Shown here in pieces: positions 1-13,047 of a stretch of DNA of 64,000 nt. Each line of letters opens with the position of its first letter. The stretch's first letter is position 1. The DNA comes from Hemibagrus wyckioides (lineage: Eukaryota > Chordata > Actinopteri > Siluriformes > Bagridae): positions 24,444,073-24,508,072 of the forward strand of contig NC_080715.1 in the NCBI RefSeq assembly GCF_019097595.1, read 5' to 3'. The notes under the pieces are model-generated. The model did not search any database. It worked only from the letters and a program-made list of their open reading frames with translations, and was not told the origin of the DNA. The translations under genes and the position numbers were made by a program.

Positions 1-33
1 TAATAATAACTTGTTTGACTGTTTTTAATTTAA

Positions 34-34
<1 letters not shown>

Positions 35-96
<62 letters not shown>
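35..96. repeat. (ATT)n microsatellite
   Basis: An uninterrupted ATT trinucleotide array of about 20 units. It is followed by a poly-T tract near 121-136. Confidence 0.95.
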
Positions 97-97
<1 letters not shown>

Positions 98-767
98 GAC
101 CCTGGGTCACTTAACCAGGATTTTTTTTTTTTTTTTCGGCCATCCACAATTTTGTGTCTCTTTCTCAATCCTTGTTGTTTTCAACACATGACACACAGAC
201 ACACAATTACAACTTGTGGCAGAAGCGTAAACAGCAATAGACATCGAAAATAAAGGCAATTAAGCATAAACCTACACTTAAGCACTACTGTGGCAGTTAC
301 GCTCAATGCTATCATTACCAGCAGACCTACAGAAAAAAGTATTCTGCTATTAAACATGTTCCAACTGCAAAGAGAAATGCAGTCTCATTACAAGAGTAGT
401 AGTCAATAAAAAAGAAAAAGCACAAACTTCCCAAAGGTCAGCATAAAATGTTGACAAAGCCATCTAAGTGTCCAGGGAAAGAAAAAAAAAAAAAAGACTA
501 CAAAGTACTATCAGTGCCACTGAGGATGGATGAGTAGGAAAGTCGGGGAGTAACACATTGCTTTCTTTAAACAAAAATGCCTGGAGTTGGTCCATTGGTT
601 CAAAAGCTGCAAAAAAAAAAGGCAAACAGGGAGAGAGGGGCGACGTTAACGATACTGCCTGCTGCACTGCACCAAAAATTTACACAGCATACCGCACAAG
701 CTCGCACAGCAGCTCAGATAGCTCAGCAGACTGCCAGCGTGTATGTGTGTGTCTGAGAGAGAGAAAA

Positions 768-798
<31 letters not shown>

Positions 799-1710
799 CA
801 AGCTGCAAGACAAACCCTCACTTTCACAGGTTTATTTATGCTGCTTACAAAGCCAACAGAACTCACTACAGTGCGCCAGCCAGCTAACTCAACCTCCGAC
901 ATCAGCGACAGGCTAGAGCTCATAAAATACCAAACAACATTCACATTAGGCAGTTATCAGTCCAAACACAAGCTGACTCCATAAAGCTGTCTGTCGCAGC
1001 AAGCTGGACAGGAGCTCATGATAACGAGCAAAATAAAAAGTGTATGAATATGTGGTTTATGCAAATCACAGAGGAAGCTGTTTCAGACGTGTTGAACATG
1101 TTAAAGAGTACATGTCTTTAAACTTTAAATACATTTAAAACTGTTTGAGATTTCAACAGGTTTGACAGCTCAAGTTTCTTGAGAAAAAAGGATCATAAAT
1201 CTTTGAGTTTACATTGACTCATGTAACAGTCTACAACAATGCCCAGCACATCCAATCACAGCCGGCTCCAGCTCACCTGTATGTGATTCTTTCACAAGTC
1301 ACAAAAATTTGCGCATAGGATGCGTCTCAATCCATTCTCTAGTCCAGTAGTCGGTGCACTGATCAGGCAATTGGCCATTGTAAGTGCTGTCTTTCTCAAT
1401 CACAAAATCCTTCCAGTGTGCTAGAATGTGTGGAAAAAATCCCACAATGCACCACAATAACCAAAGAGCATCAATGCTCACTACTTTACTCCTTTACTGG
1501 AAATTATGTAATATTTACTTAAGCCTCTCAGCTCAAAAAACAAAACAAAAGAAATGAGATGAAATCTCAGCCAGCTTTATCTACAAATAGCTTGTTATCA
1601 TTGTTGTATCTCTTAAATGATTACTTACACTAGCTTATTTTTTTACTGGATGTTCTGTTTACATTCATTTTTTTTGTTTGAATCTAACAACTTTAAAGTT
1701 TTTAATGATT
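97..1710. other. Intergenic stretch, no gene recognised
   Basis: AT-rich sequence with poly-A and poly-T tracts and a GA array at about 752-795. All open frames here are short, read through the low-complexity tracts and resemble no protein I know. The stretch 1,310-1,490 has the look of an interspersed repeat, but I could not pair its ends. Confidence 0.6.
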
Positions 1711-1900
1711 TTATGCTAGTTACTAAACATAATTACTCATTATGTCAGCAATAAACCATCATGGGGCTTGCTGTTATTGGACAATAATCAACTGTGGGCT
1801 GGTAACAGGCATCATCAGTTGATTATTTCCCTATAACAGCAAGAACCACCATGTTTTATTGCTGACATAGTGAGTAATTGTGTTTAGTAACCAGCATAAG
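1711..1900. repeat. Long near-perfect inverted repeat (fold-back MITE or hairpin)
   Basis: The left arm (1,711-1,794) is almost exactly the reverse complement of the right arm (1,816-1,900), with a loop of about 21 bases. Outer ends read TTATGCTAGTTACTAAACA on the left and, reverse-complemented, CTTATGCTGGTTACTAAACA on the right. The inner ends are CAATAATCAACTG against CAGTTGATTATT. Arms differ at only a few positions. It has the shape of a fold-back MITE and, if transcribed, would make a stem of about 84 bp. No TA or other clear target duplication is visible, so the superfamily is unassigned. Confidence 0.85.
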
Positions 1901-3198
1901 TGAAAAGCTGAGTTTGTCCTCAGTCTTGACATGATCTTGACATCCAGTCAAAAATGTACAATCCACAATGGGTCACATTTATGCTTGGACCTTAAAATTT
2001 TAAAGCACATTTTTTCTGTAAACAAAGTGGAGTGGCAAACAATCCATTCCAGCATCATCTATGAATAAAATAATTCTGTGAAAGCGAGGCCCAAAGTACT
2101 GTATCTATGGTCTTCAATCTAGCCACTGACCTACAGAGACAGATTTTTACTTTCAAACACAACATCTGTGTTACTGTGCTGCTCAACATTAAGCACAGTC
2201 TACCATCCAGTAGCTCTCAGTCATTGCTGCATGGAGTATTTCCATGGAGTAAATATACAGATATTTATAACGCGAGCCCGGTGCCTAGAACAAACAGGAG
2301 GCAGAACAAAGCGACTGGGTCTATTCCAACATCCACATGCACACCGTCTGTGTCAAGAGAGGAGAAGCTCGTGGTTAGGAATCGCCAGCATGTTGCCGTG
2401 GGGCAGGAGCAGAGAGCAGACATGACTAGTTGACTACATAAAGGGAAATCATGCAGGTTGGCGAGGAGCAGGATGCACAGGAAGCGCTTGGGAGGGATAA
2501 AAGGAGTCGGCTCGTGCCCAGTGGTTAATAGATCTTAACAGGGTGCAGCGAGCATCCCAACCCAAAACAACAGGGGTTAAACAAGGGTCACATGAGCTAC
2601 AGATCCGGTAATGAATTTGACAAGACAAGAAATGAATTTGACAAGACAAGAAAACGAATACTACACAAACATGATTGCCTTTGGAAAGATAATGGGTTCT
2701 TAACAAATACAAATACAAATTAAAGGGACACCATTTGTGGTTCGTTTTCTTGTCCTATCTTGATTTGTTGTTTTGCTTTTATTTGCTCGTCTGTCTTATT
2801 TGGTTTGCTCTTGTTTTATTTTGTTTTGTTGTTTTCATTTTATTTTCACGTCTTGTCTTGTCTTGTTTGCTCTCTTTTTTGCTGTTTTTTTTTTTGGTTT
2901 GTTTTAGTTTTTTTTATTTTATTTGCTCTTGTTTTGTTTTGCTGGTTTGCTTTTGTTTTATTTGCTCGCCTTGTTTTGTCTTTTTTGCTCTTGTCCTGTT
3001 TTATAAGAAATCATAATAATTAAACCCATTTTGGGTTTAGATCCAAATACAGATATAGGAATGGTTTTATGATGCACTAGACACAGGCGAAGATACAAAT
3101 AGTGCTGGTGTATTGCACCCATAATTCCTGCCTTCAGCAGCTACATATTTCTTCATGGTAGTGCCTAAATAATTCACACAAGTTACTGAATTATAGGA
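1901..3198. other. Intergenic stretch with a T/G-rich low-complexity tract
   Basis: No gene recognised. From about 2,735 to 3,010 one strand is built almost only of T and G with a TTTTG/TTTTATT periodicity, which produces spurious hydrophobic reading frames in two registers. A short direct duplication (AATGAATTTGACAAGACAAG) occurs at about 2,611-2,650. Confidence 0.6.
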
Positions 3199-3413
3199 CC
3201 AGTCCCTCCAGGATATCATGATTTTGCAAAAGCAGAAATTAATTCAAAAGCAAGCAAACTCTGATCAAATTTGGACCGAGGCGCATCATGTGACCGAATC
3301 ATAACACACATTCAGCCAAAACACTCTTCGATTCATGCACGTGGAGCATGAGTACAGCAAAAGAAAAGCTTTTTTAGCTGCAACAATCACAAAAAAAAAT
3401 CCTGGAGGGACGG
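3199..3413. mobile_element. MITE with CCAGTCCCTCCAGGAT-type ends (copy 1)
   Basis: The left end reads CCAGTCCCTCCAGGAT and the right end is its inverted counterpart (ATCCTGGAGGGACGG). About 215 bp, non-coding. Internal sequence, including a GAGCATGAGTACAGC segment near the right end, recurs at 49,767-50,121, so this is an interspersed family rather than a chance inverted repeat. Superfamily not determined. Confidence 0.75.
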
Positions 3414-6400
3414 TAAGATGAATAAGATTAAAATGCTGTAAAATGAATAATTGAATAATAAGATGAGACTGTAAGTGGTTAATGCTTAATAATCAGTGTG
3501 AAAACAGCACGGTATTGCTATTCAAATCTGCATTTTACCTTCTATTCACTCAGATATCTTTTGAAAGTAGCACATTTCCAAACAGTGGAGGTCAAAAACA
3601 AGAAGGTTTGCTGTTTTTGTTTTTGTTTTTTGCTGTGAGTGAGCATTCATTTCTCTGCAACCATTTCCATTTGCCTTTAACAAAAAAGCTGAGCCTTTTT
3701 CATCAACAAATAATTATGCCTTCAGATAATTTCAGGCAATTTTCTCATTAAAGCTGTTTTACTCATATTTTCAGTACAAAAGAAGGGAACAACTAAGAAA
3801 GTTGAATCTTGGCATAAGCACAGGCCAACCATCACAAAATCAGCACCAAGGAGCCTGGATAAGTTCATCGTCCATCGTTCATCACTATTCCTGATTACTA
3901 GAACACAAAATTCATTTCACTGAAAAGCCATCAGCACACATTAATCAGTGTCAGCATACAGTAGGGCAAGTGTAAAGATGCTCAGTGTGCAGAAATCAGA
4001 GGCACCAGGAAATCACTGCAGCTCACTGGCATGACCTGTACCTGTGGAACGGTGTTGAAATAGATATCATTACATGCAGACATCATAAAGCTGCATTTCT
4101 TCAACAGGGAAAAGACATTCATGGGATTTCCGGATGATGTATTGAGAACACGTGAAACATGCGGCTTAAAATCCACACAGGATCAGCCTTTTTTTTCTGC
4201 CTCTATTTTTTGTTGCTGTTGTTTTTACAGTCCCTGTGTCTTCTATAAAGAGCAGCAGTATTAGATTTAGTTTGTCTTCATCATCAATCATACTTCTGTG
4301 AACTGTGCTGTGTATGCTACGTAAGGAATAAAACACAATGCTGTTGTAGTAAAAGAATTTACAATGGGATGCTGTTATGCATATGAGCATCACCATAACA
4401 AAGATTAGATTTATTTTTTTTTATATCAAATACTGGGGTGCAAAGGATTTACAGGTGAGGTGTGAGTGAGATAGAGAATACCAAAAAGAACTATTAAATG
4501 GCCTTTCACCTTTTAAATGTTTTGCATAAGCTTTGCATTTTAATGACGGAAAACATAATTATGCCAAAAAACAGTCTTTTTTTCCTAATAGAAATTGCAG
4601 GGGTTTTTTTTTTTTAACTTGCTTTCATTGGTTTTCATCAATATATAGTTACTTTATGTAAAATAAAATCTATCAGTGTATGCCTGAATTAAATGTCATT
4701 AAAATAAGTATATTGTTAAATCAGTTAACTATATTTATGAGTAATGCCACTGATTTAAAAAAAAACAGGTGAAAATATTTAATTTCTGTTTCTGAAAAAA
4801 AAAAACTGAAAAAAAAGATCTTATAAATAATTATAATGGTAATTATAATTAGACAGTGCTTTAAAACACTATTTGTTGGCTTTCAAAAAGAAACTAGGAG
4901 AAAAAGAAATCATTTTTATATCTAAAAAGTACTGTCTAGCATAATATTTGCTGGTGAGTTTGTTTGGTGGTTTTATGTGATTTAATATTTCGGTTAACAA
5001 TTTTCTATTCAGACTAATTTCGAGTGTGGTTCCTTGGAAAATAATACAATTTCTGAGTGATCCCAAGATTTTGAGCGGTAGTGTACGTATACACTATTCT
5101 ACACCATTAGTAGTGTGTTCACACTGAAAATTCAGTGCAAATCATGTACTCGAATGTGAACTAAATGAAATGTTAGGGACTTCATGCAGTCAACACTCAC
5201 AGCTTTGCTTACGTAAGAGTGGATGAGGGGGCGGGGCTACCAGGCACTGACAGTGAATGAGAAAAAATTTCAAAATGGCCGATGACACTCCGGTGAACAA
5301 GACAGCTTACAAATGTATTTTAAATACATTTATATTTATTTAATTTGAAACATTTTAAAACTTCAAGATATTCTGCTAAAGTTAGCAGTATCACATTACA
5401 TGTGTTTGATGTCATTTGCCATTAACATACTTCTGGTTAGTAAAAAAATGTTAGGGCTTCTATGTGAGACAATACTACCCTTCTAATATTCATACATAGG
5501 ACACTAGAATACACAGCATATAGCGTAAGTGTATAGTGTGTAGTATGACCCAGCTCAGGACTTAAGCCGGGGTTATGTGGACATGTGATGTGCTGGGGCT
5601 GATGGGTAACGTAGATCAAGGTCGATTCTTAGATAATCATGGAGGGGCTCATGGGGGGATGAATGATGTATGAATACACCTGACTTGTGTTATTAAAAAG
5701 TCATTCTCTCACTAACCTAACTTAATTCCTCTCTTTTTAATTTAATAAGACAAAAAAACACATATTGCCACGTTCTGTTATCATGGCGTAAAACCTACTG
5801 ACCATTCCAAAGCAACTTTCCAAAACACACAAGATTCTTCCCATACATGTTAAATAGACATTCAGAAAAATTTGATTACCTTTATTCCCAGTATTTTGTT
5901 AAATAATTATACATGTATAATCCATTTATTTTTAGTCTTGGATTATGTGGGATTATGTTTTGCATCCATCATGCAAGTCCCTGTGAATGAGCTGTTACTA
6001 CAGAAAGCAGCACATTAATAAAAACAGCGCTGAATTCTGTGTGTGTATTCTAATTAATGGCATGGCATGCTTTTTGAAGAGTAAAATATTTATAGATATG
6101 AATGAGGGTCTTCTGGAATGATGGGAGACGAGACTTTGAGATTCCGCATTAAATTTGATAGGAGTCATAATAGCTGGAACATTCAGGAGTGATACACCTT
6201 TGTCCTCATTAAAGTCTTTTATTACAAAAGTGTATCCTTTTTACGTCTTTGAGAAGCAGAAACAGCTCGTGAAAATAACTGTGTCACAATAACCCAGACC
6301 GCTGCATTATGAGGTGACCTTCCAAATGACAGTCATGGAAAGAGTGTTCACAGCGGGGTTCGCTGGTGGTGCTTTACTCTAGCTTTCAGAGCTCTGAGTC

Positions 6401-6982
6401 TGTTACCAAGAGCTGCTTTTCATTTTCAACTACAAGTTTACTCGGTATACATTTATTACTGAATGAATACACTTTTTTAATTCACTTGTCTTATTGAAAA
6501 TAAGTCATATCAAATTAAGACATATCTAAAAGCCCTGTTTATACACTCATTTATTAGGTATTTAATAGTTTGGGGGATTATATATGTTTTATTTTCTATT
6601 CAAATTTTAACAACTCCTAATACACTCATTTTGAATCCTACTCTAAGTTTAATTCCATCCACTCCAACAGAAAGTCTGAGTCCTTCAACCTCCATCTGCA
6701 ATGATTATATTTGTACCTGCAAACTCAGTTGGTGATATTTCCCAACATACTAGTGATTTAAACCACCACGGCCCTGACCAGTGTATAGCACTTGAATGAA
6801 TAAACACAAGAGATCACACAGCACTACTCAAGCACTCACAATGCTCCCATGTTAATGAATGAGGCTCATCGCCTGCATGAAAGAAAAAAATGTCCACTAC
6901 AGCAACTTTTTTTTTTTTTTTGGTCCTGTGGGATACCAGAGCTCTAAAACACACTGATATTTGTCTGTTAATGACTATTATT
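3414..6982. other. Intergenic stretch, no gene recognised
   Basis: AT-rich with short poly-A/T runs. At about 5,075-5,550 the ends carry loosely inverted TAGTGTACGTATACACT / GTGTATAGTGTGTAGTATGA motifs, suggesting an old MITE, but the match is too loose to annotate. No open frame resembles a known protein. Confidence 0.5.
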
Positions 6983-7297
6983 CCATCCCTCCAGGATTAC
7001 ACAGAGGCCAGAGGTTTTTTTGTTACTGTTGAGGCCAGAAATACTTGTTTTTTGTGCTTTTTTTTTTTCACAGAAACTACTTGAATTGGAGAAATTGCAA
7101 GCACAGGATTTTTCTTGAAGACACATGTAATTACTTTCTATGATAGCTTTATTCATGTTCAAGGACTTAAATAGGGTTATGGCTGAATTAACATTTTATG
7201 ACGTATCTTGCCCAAATCTGCAAAAAATCTGAAGTAATGCTTAATTTTGTGTTAATTTCTGCAATCACAAATCCATGCAATCCTACAGTGACTGATT
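6983..7297 (-). mobile_element. Possible degraded MITE of the CCAGTCCCTCCAGGAT family (copy 3)
   Basis: Starts with CCATCCCTCCAGGAT. Its right part (7,190-7,290), read on the minus strand, shares segments with the copy at 49,767 (GCAGAAATTAA, CAGATTTGGGC). The right end is decayed. Confidence 0.4.
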
Positions 7298-8902
7298 ACT
7301 GGCTCAACTTGTACTACTTTCAATGCATTGTGTGAAATCATGCCTCTTTTTTTTTTAACAATGTGATATTTTTAAGCAAATATATTGTTCATCTGAGAAG
7401 AGAAAATGCCTAAAAATAAGCTGGACACGTTGACTCTGTTTACATTCCTCCTTTCAGCTTTGTTAAAGAAACACCCTGCCTTCACAGTTCAGAATGAATC
7501 ATGAATCAATGCAAAATGAGACAATAACTTTATCTAAGACTAAATCTGGGAGATGTTTTTTTTTTTTAGATGATAAGAGCTGTAGACTGCAATAGAATCA
7601 AGTTATTGTTAATGTTATTGTTACTGTTAGAAATTGGTGAACTGTTTAAATCAACGAACATAACAACAAATCAGTAGCATGTCAGCATTCCATGTGTTTA
7701 TGGCTAACTTCTCTGTAAACTGGTTCACCAGACTATTCACAGCCAGACTATTACCCAGATTGCCACCATCATGGGGGTAAACTGGGGAAATTGCCCTGTA
7801 GTCGGGTGAAAGCCAAGACATCCTCTCACTAGGCCTGTTTAATCGAAATACCCACACTTGTCTCATCCTAGTCATTAAAATTAATCAACAAATCAAGTTA
7901 CTTGGTATGTGATTGTTCTGTATGTTTATAGCCTATTTGTCCATCATAATGTTCAAGTAAAATGACAGATTAGAAGGTTAAGCCAGCAAATAAACAGCAC
8001 TGGACTCTTGCTGTAGAGCCACTGTAGAGTTTATAAGTCAGGGTTTCATGTTCATGTGTATGGATGGGATGTGTGATGGGGTAAAGGATTAAACAAATCA
8101 TTCCAAAGTTTTTTGCAGTTCACTGTGTAACTGCTGGAGCCTTTATTTCACCCAATGCACCATTTAGTACCAGTGATATCCTAGTTGCATAAGGATTGTT
8201 TGTGTGTGTGTGTGTGTCTTAACTTTTTGTTTACGATAGCCCTTGATGCTTTAAATGCTACAGACACTATAAGTGTAAAAAAGAAGTGCTTTGATCCCAC
8301 AAAAAAAATCCACAAAAACACGAGAACAGCTACAACTCCTGATCAAACCCCAGACCCTGTTTTGTGAGATACACTCCCACTGTGTCTTTGTGCATGTCAG
8401 GAACACAAACTCCACTTCCCAGAACATACCAGAATCCATGGCAGTTTACTTGCTCCCAGACTTTTGATCACACACACACGTCTGTTTTTAATCACACACT
8501 ATTTACGAGATTCACAATATCCTCAGTAATGTAATGCTCAGTTTGTCTGTTCACTTCTTACTTACCAAGCTTTTTTTTCTGTGTATGTTATTCCCATTTC
8601 TAAATCCCAGTTTTCCCACTTACGTGTTTAGTTTGCCTAGAATATCCTGTTTGCTCCTCATATGATCCTCACCTGTGTTTTGCCTTTCCCTTTAGATATC
8701 TCTGCCTTGATCATCATTAAATCTTTTGAGCTGCTGTTTCGACTCACTGTTAGTGACAGAGCTTCCCATATCTTCAAGAATTCAACTGTTTTTCTGAAAA
8801 GGGCTTTAAAATGCATACTGCTTGTAATACCCTGCTATATAACTGCAATATGCATTCAAATATCTTGCTTTTAAATAAAAGATAACTTACTGTCTTCACA
8901 TA
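7298..8902. other. Intergenic stretch, no gene recognised
   Basis: Contains a short GT run at about 8,200-8,218 and poly-T tracts. No coding potential I can support. Confidence 0.5.
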
Positions 8903-9185
8903 GCTGTTTATAGCTGAAGGCACATGGTCCACAATTTTCTCTAGCTGACTTCATGTGTTGTGTTGTGTGTCTGATGAAGCATGTCCCATTAGTTTAAAAG
9001 TAAATCGTTTGATCCAAGCTACTGTAAGTTACTGTTATTGTGGGGCATAATATATTTACTTGCTTTTTTGATCTTGAGCTTTTCAGTCACAATTAACTGT
9101 TCTTTAAACAAACGTTTCAGTTAAAAAGCTTAAACTAGTATTACAGTAAAGCCCCAAATAGCTATTTAAACCTGTTAAAACTCAC
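8903..9185. repeat. Direct duplication, copy A (partner at 10,178-10,455)
   Basis: Both copies begin with TATAGCTGAAGGCA and end with a shared block containing ATTACAGTAAAGCCCCAAAT followed by AGCTATTTAAAC, with further patchy similarity between. Same orientation, about 1.27 kb apart. No reading frame is conserved between the copies. Confidence 0.6.
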
Positions 9186-9440
9186 TACACAATATATCAT
9201 CTATATAATTGTGCAATGTACGCTGGAGTAAAAGGATGGTTGAAACACCTCATGATTCTAAAACTGCAAGACAATATGCGATCAGATATGATCTCCTCAA
9301 TGCTGGAATTGTCTGTAACCATAATAACAAAGTAAGTAAGTAATAAAGAAGAGAAAACAAATGTATTATGCACAGATTAATTATGAATATTTGAAAAATC
9401 TATCGCCATTAATCTTTTCCGTAATATTCATCAATAATTA

Positions 9441-9645
9441 AGTCTTTCGGTTGTTCCCTGTTCAGGGTCGCTACATCAGATCATCTAATCCGCATATTTT
9501 GATTCGGCACAGGATTTGCTCAACCTGCCCATTTTTATCTGACACTGAGGGTTAACCCTTCAGTGGCTGGGTTGGTTCCTTGTTCAGGAATCAAACCCGG
9601 GCCACGGAGGTGACATTGCAGGATATTGCCACTGGTACATATTAG
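9441..9645 (-). repeat. tRNA-derived SINE-like repeat, minus strand
   Basis: Read on the plus strand it has the familiar fish repeat layout in reverse: TTCAGGGTCGCTACATCAGA near the start and GGAATCAAACCCGGGCCACG near the end. The latter is the complement of a polymerase III B-box-like segment. Old and diverged. Confidence 0.5.
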
Positions 9646-10177
9646 CCCCTGCTATCAGAATCTAATCCTACCATTAAGCTTTAACTGCTCTGCTCACTCA
9701 TTAAGGCACACACTGCTTTCATCAATCAATATTTTTGCTTTCTGAGACAATACACCTTTCTATGACATTTTTCTCTGCCATTAGTCAAACCTGTATGCTG
9801 TAATAACACCGTAATAACAGCATTGTGAACAAAAAACAGCCTGTAATGTGCCACAAATGCACATCACACCCATTGAGTGTCCTGTTTGAGACTGAAGTTT
9901 TTTTCTCTGACCTTCTGCAAAAGTTCAGGTAGAGTCACTTTGTCCTAGAAAGAAGTACAATGCAGTTCATTGGGGCAGCCATCCAAGAGCTCGCTCCCAG
10001 ACTGCAGCACAACAGGACACAACCTTTTGTGTTTGTGTTGATGGGTGGCTATACCTCAGAAACGGCTACCTTCCTGGTTCACTGTATGAACTGCAATGAT
10101 TTATAGTTTATATACTGGAGCTGGAGCTGGACACAGAACTAATTTCTGTTAACTACGTTTTGTTTCTAATAAAAAAT

Positions 10178-10455
10178 GTATAGCTGAAGGCAAATAGTTG
10201 ACAATCCTGTATGTTTGTGGCATGTCCAAGTAGTTTTAAGGTGTTATGTAACATCATTTTATCCTAGTTATGCTTTCATATATTTCTAAATGATTTAATA
10301 CATAACATTTTCTTGTTCTGTTCTGATCTCAAAGGTTTGGGTCGCACTAAACTGATATTTAATGATTGCCAATTAAAATCTGTAACGTAATGTCATGTAA
10401 ATCAAACTAGAATTACAGTAAAGCCCCAAATAGCTATTTAAACTTATTAGAGCTC
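10178..10455. repeat. Direct duplication, copy B (partner at 8,903-9,185)
   Basis: Shares TATAGCTGAAGGCA at the left and ATTACAGTAAAGCCCCAAAT at the right with copy A. Could be a tandem segmental duplication or two insertions of one repeat family. Confidence 0.6.
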
Positions 10456-13047
10456 ATCCCACACTCAGCCACTCACCATTTCTAGCAAGATTTCCAACAG
10501 TGACTCCATCCTTCATCATTATTTTAACCTGTTTATCATTAATGACTCATATCCATCCATTTGCAGTACCACTTGTCCTACACAGGGTCATGGGGAACCT
10601 GTATATACTACAGAAATCACATCTTCTACTTCTACTTCTTGTACTCTAATAAACTGTTTCTATTATTTGTTTGGTCTGAGAGCTCAGTTGTTACTGTACT
10701 TTGTAAGAGGCTGGAAATTGTCTACATTTACCTGATTTTGCATTTGCTGTGATCTCCATTGTAGAACTTGATTTTAGAATTTTACTTTTTGTAAAGTAAA
10801 TGCATCCTATCTCAAATCATTACACATCATATATTACTAAATAAAGAGAAGAGCTATTTGTTGACGATGATATTTTGATGGATATTTCCATTTGGCTCAT
10901 TTGTTTAAGATTACTTATTTGGTTCAAAATCAACCCAATGTTGCTTGTATCAAGAACATGTTTTAGAAAGAAAACATCCTGTCAGTAAACCTCTACTTAA
11001 CTATCCAGTAAACCCTTGCAGAACCCTGAACCCTTTAAGAAGGAGGAGCAGGAGCAGATATAGCGCTCATGGCACAAAGAAGGGCAATTTTCAATAATGT
11101 TTCACACAGTAATCAAAGCAAAGGAGCATAAGATAATGATATAGTTTTCTTCTTTTGTTCACCAGTTCAAACTACTCTTCGAGATTCATGCAGAGTTTGG
11201 CACACAGTACCTCATTTTGTATGAATGGCTTCGGCTGTTCCAGCATTACACTGTAATAACTCTCCCTGCAGCTGAATTACACAAGCCATGATTTGCAAAG
11301 TACAGGATTTGAGACATATTACACTGGCAGCAGCCTTGACACTTGCGTAAAAGTGGGAATTATAAAAATAAAAAAAAGTAAAAACTCCTACATCAGCACT
11401 ATTCAATTATTAAAATGCCCAGGTTTCATATTTCACCATTGAAGAAAGGTCTGACGAAAGGTTGTACTTTTCAGCACTACATTGCCATACCCTGCATATA
11501 TACACTTCATTCAGTTCAGCAAGGGCTTGATGATTAGCTGAGGACCTAAATTAAGACTTTAACACCTATGTACTGTTGTCATAAAACAAAAGTAAACAAA
11601 ATGCTGACATGGGTCATGAGAATGATATAAATTAGGATAATGAATCCTCAATAACGCTGACACGATCCGACAAGCAGCCAAAAGACAGTTGGGACAGCAA
11701 GCAGATGTGATTACAGCATGTCTGGCACATTTTCTGAATTGCTGCACTACGTTCATATTCCCGGCAGTGTTGATATCGTAGTAAAAACTATTTTCATCTA
11801 ACTGCATTCATCTCATCTTAAAGTAATACCAATCAAATGCCAATCAATGAATCAAATCAAAAAGCAAACATAATCTATACTGGCAATCGAAATCCTGGAG
11901 TGAATTAATACTATAACAATAGTAAAAATATTTGCAAATCAAAGTTTTATATAATATAAGACGGATTGAAGATAGATATATAACAGGATTCTAATACCAT
12001 TCAAATTCAAATGCCTCAAACCAACATGTAAGAATCTGAAAAACCTTCCTAAAGTATCTACAAAACACATCTATAAAAAAAATACCTGTTGGTGTCTGGT
12101 TGTCGGGTCGAAAGCAAAATCACTGTTACGAAACATCTACTGAACACAACATGGCTGCCATGAACTACTACCCAAAACACCCACTATCATACTGATCGCT
12201 CACCTCTGTACACACCTGCACACAGCCACAGTACTAAAGGACTTCCTCACCATCACATCACTGCAAAGTACATGCTCTGTGTCCTTGTTATCACTCGATA
12301 CCATGCCTCTGAATTATGTTATTCTGACACTCTGGATTTGATCCAGTTTCTGGTTTTCAAGTTTTTGATGCCTGCATTCATGCTGTTTGCTGATCAGCTG
12401 ACCAATGTCCATTTCCTGTTCTTTATTTTGCTCTACATTTTGGACTAGTTGTAGGCTTTTCTAATAAAGCTTTTGTGTATCTGCACTTGCGACTATCCCT
12501 ACTGCCAGACACTGATTTGCAATTAAGGTTTTTTAGAATTAGTATATATTATTTAGGTCTAGAGAATATAATAATCTATAGTTATGTTCCTGAAGACAAA
12601 AATACACAGTAATAAAATAAAAAATAAAATGGGTCATTCTACAAAACTGGTGTAAAGACACTGTGACCAGAAGAAATTTAAAACCTCTTCCATCATCTGG
12701 AGCCCATGGTGAGTTGATGCCTATCAGCATTTCAAAGTAAGACATCCGGCTGTCATTTTAAATTAGTTTTAAATAAGTTTCTGAACACCTGTATTAAAAG
12801 TGCTTTTTGACCTGCATCTATATCAACATCACTGGATACTCGTTTATTACTCTGGATGCTTCTTGAGATAAGTGCTAAATTAAACCTGAAATTGTACAAG
12901 TGAAGTACAAACACAGAAACCATTTATATCACTAGCAATAAAAGAAAGGTTTTGGCTTAATTTTAGTAACAACATGCAGTAGTAACATTCAGCTGGCAAT
13001 TCAAGTCCTCCGTAAAATATAGATACATATACTACATGCTGTACATA
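10456..13047. other. Intergenic stretch, no gene recognised
   Basis: Unremarkable AT-rich sequence. A short fragment at about 10,550-10,610 (CCATTTGCAGTACCACTTGT followed by an ACAGGGTCATGGGG motif) resembles one end of the SINE family seen at 23,612. No gene-like frame. Confidence 0.5.

Noticed and set aside
558..944. Frames with RERERE or SLSLSL runs on both strands
   Set aside because: Artefacts of the GA microsatellite at about 752-795. The same applies at 19,164-19,463, 21,259-21,525 and 23,100-23,285.
2735..3023. Overlapping plus-strand frames rich in F, L, C and V that look like membrane proteins
   Set aside because: Produced by a T/G low-complexity tract in two registers at once; no family match.
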